From Candidatus Gastranaerophilales bacterium (lineage in GTDB: Bacteria; Bacillota; Clostridia; Lachnospirales; Lachnospiraceae), in assembly GCA_023663225.1 (NCBI GenBank), contig JAMPHU010000031.1, forward strand, positions 1 through 33,853: a stretch of DNA of 33,853 nucleotides, given 5' to 3'. Below are positions 33,441-33,853 of this stretch, piece by piece. The translations under genes and the position numbers were made by a program. How positions within the stretch are numbered: the first letter of the stretch is position 1; each line of letters begins with the position of its first letter. Under the pieces are notes generated by a model. It saw only the letters and a list, made by a program, of their open reading frames with translations. It was not told the DNA's origin and did not search any database.

Positions 33441-33578
33441 ATGGCAAACAGTGGCATGAATCCCAAAACACTGCAGTACATTATGGGTCGCTCAGACATT
33501 GGCGTTACGTTGAACACTTACACGCATATCGGCTATGAGGACGCGAGCAGGGAAATGAAAAAGGTAAGCAACGCCTGA
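33441..33578 (+). pseudogene. tyrosine recombinase (integrase) C-terminal remnant
   Basis: 45 codons reading MANSGMNPKTLQYIMGRSD, then IGVTLNTYTHIGYEDASREM, the last part of a Tn916/phage-type integrase with the catalytic Tyr in NTYTH. The preceding conserved GHSD is GRSD here, so one catalytic His is replaced, and the whole upstream part of the protein is missing. It marks the edge of a lost or decayed integrated element. Confidence 0.8.
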
Positions 33579-33587
33579 AAAGCCGAG

Positions 33588-33618
33588 TAGTACAAATTTT
33601 CAATTTACTACTTTTTTA
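33588..33618 (+). terminator. terminator after the recombinase remnant
   Basis: GTAGT and AAATT pair with AATTT and ACTAC (small bulge), followed by TTTTTT. Confidence 0.7.
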
Positions 33619-33639
33619 CCACTTTTCAGCGCCAAGATA

Positions 33640-33685
33640 TGCCGGGATAAGCCAGGATATGCCGAAAAACCGGATGAGCCGGGAA
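33640..33685. repeat. short degenerate repeats beside the recombinase end
   Basis: GATATGCCG occurs twice (about 33642 and 33656), with a related GATAAGCC between and GATGAGCCGG after. Clusters like this can be recombinase arm or attachment-site repeats, but they are short. Confidence 0.35.
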
Positions 33686-33763
33686 AATTCCTGAAAGCCC
33701 TGAAACGCCCCAAAAGTCAAGAAAAACCACGATAAACCAACTTATGCAAGGAGTTTAAAATAG

Positions 33764-33829
33764 ATGATTAAGATGCTTTTCGTGTGCCACGGCAGTATCT
33801 CAACTCTTTGCGGAAATGTTGGAAAATAG
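33764..33829 (+). pseudogene. start of a low-molecular-weight protein tyrosine phosphatase, broken
   Basis: With AAGGAG well placed upstream, ATG 33764 opens MIKMLFVCHGSI, the standard start of LMW phosphatases (MIKILFVCHGNICRSP). After Ile12 the P-loop is lost: the CX5R arginine is absent and the frame stops at 33829. A different frame (AVSQLFAEMLENSGFEDGLKG) is open from here to the end of the window, so foreign or rearranged sequence probably begins at about 33798. Confidence 0.5.
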
Positions 33830-33853
33830 CGGGTTTGAGGATGGATTGAAGGG

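Noticed and set aside
33640-33685. CRISPR-like short repeats
   Set aside because: Units are about 9 bp, irregularly spaced and too few; no cas gene is in the window.

Overview
The window looks like a chromosomal segment of a Gram-positive, anaerobic gut-type Clostridia, most likely Lachnospiraceae. This rests on strong AAGGAG/GGAGG ribosome-binding sites, TTGACA-N17-TATAAT type promoters, rho-independent terminators, a ZTP riboswitch, a MocR regulator, and families common in that group (AzlCD, DUF2225, DUF4037/DUF4125, DUF6062, a separate PurO-like IMP cyclohydrolase). The assignment is inference; no rRNA or species marker is present. Housekeeping parts are visibly GC-richer than the accessory patches at about 1-4.7 kb, 12.6-16.8 kb and 31.3-33.0 kb.

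Layout. 0-0.75 kb: a PIN toxin-like gene broken by an internal deletion, plus its small partner. 0.9-4.7 kb: DNA-3-methyladenine glycosylase I, then a 1011-residue protein that joins a WYL-like N-terminus, an SF1 (UPF1/DNA2-like) helicase and a DUF2726-type PD-(D/E)XK nuclease; it is a candidate single-gene defence or repair factor. 4.7-5.8 kb: azlCD branched-chain amino acid exporter. 5.8-8.8 kb: a structured repeat element, a TPR-DUF4037-DUF4125 protein and a small unknown protein. 8.9-9.6 kb: an SDR reductase on the minus strand. 9.6-10.3 kb: a gene-free stretch with two convergent promoters around a terminator-ended small RNA, then a long imperfect palindrome. 10.3-12.5 kb: a BlaI/BlaR1-like pair with tandem operators but no beta-lactam sensor domain. 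12.6-16.8 kb: an AT-rich patch with a GNAT, a DUF4143 ATPase, an orphan RelB antitoxin with a toxin remnant, a helical domain-GNAT fusion and a NUDIX hydrolase.

16.8-19.1 kb: a complete ZTP riboswitch with an overlapping terminator precedes separate genes for the last two steps of IMP synthesis (PurO-like IMP cyclohydrolase and AICAR formyltransferase). A second, inverted copy of the structured repeat follows, before glnS. 21-25.5 kb: DUF2225 zinc-ribbon protein, MocR/PdxR regulator, acidic membrane-anchored protein, TetR regulator, DUF6062 protein. 25.6-29.3 kb: an apparent operon of MBOAT O-acyltransferase, SGNH esterase-like protein and M19 dipeptidase, suggesting envelope-polymer O-acylation and peptide trimming. 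29.5-31.3 kb: methyl-accepting chemotaxis protein.

31.3-33.85 kb is a graveyard: an HNH nuclease remnant, a response regulator whose 3' end is deleted straight into the 3' part of an FtsX-type permease, a frameshifted S1-like fragment, the last 45 codons of a tyrosine recombinase, and the first codons of a low-molecular-weight phosphatase. The most novel-looking items are the two-copy structured repeat with compensatory base-pair changes, the WYL-helicase-nuclease protein, and the convergent small-RNA locus at 9.66-9.90 kb.
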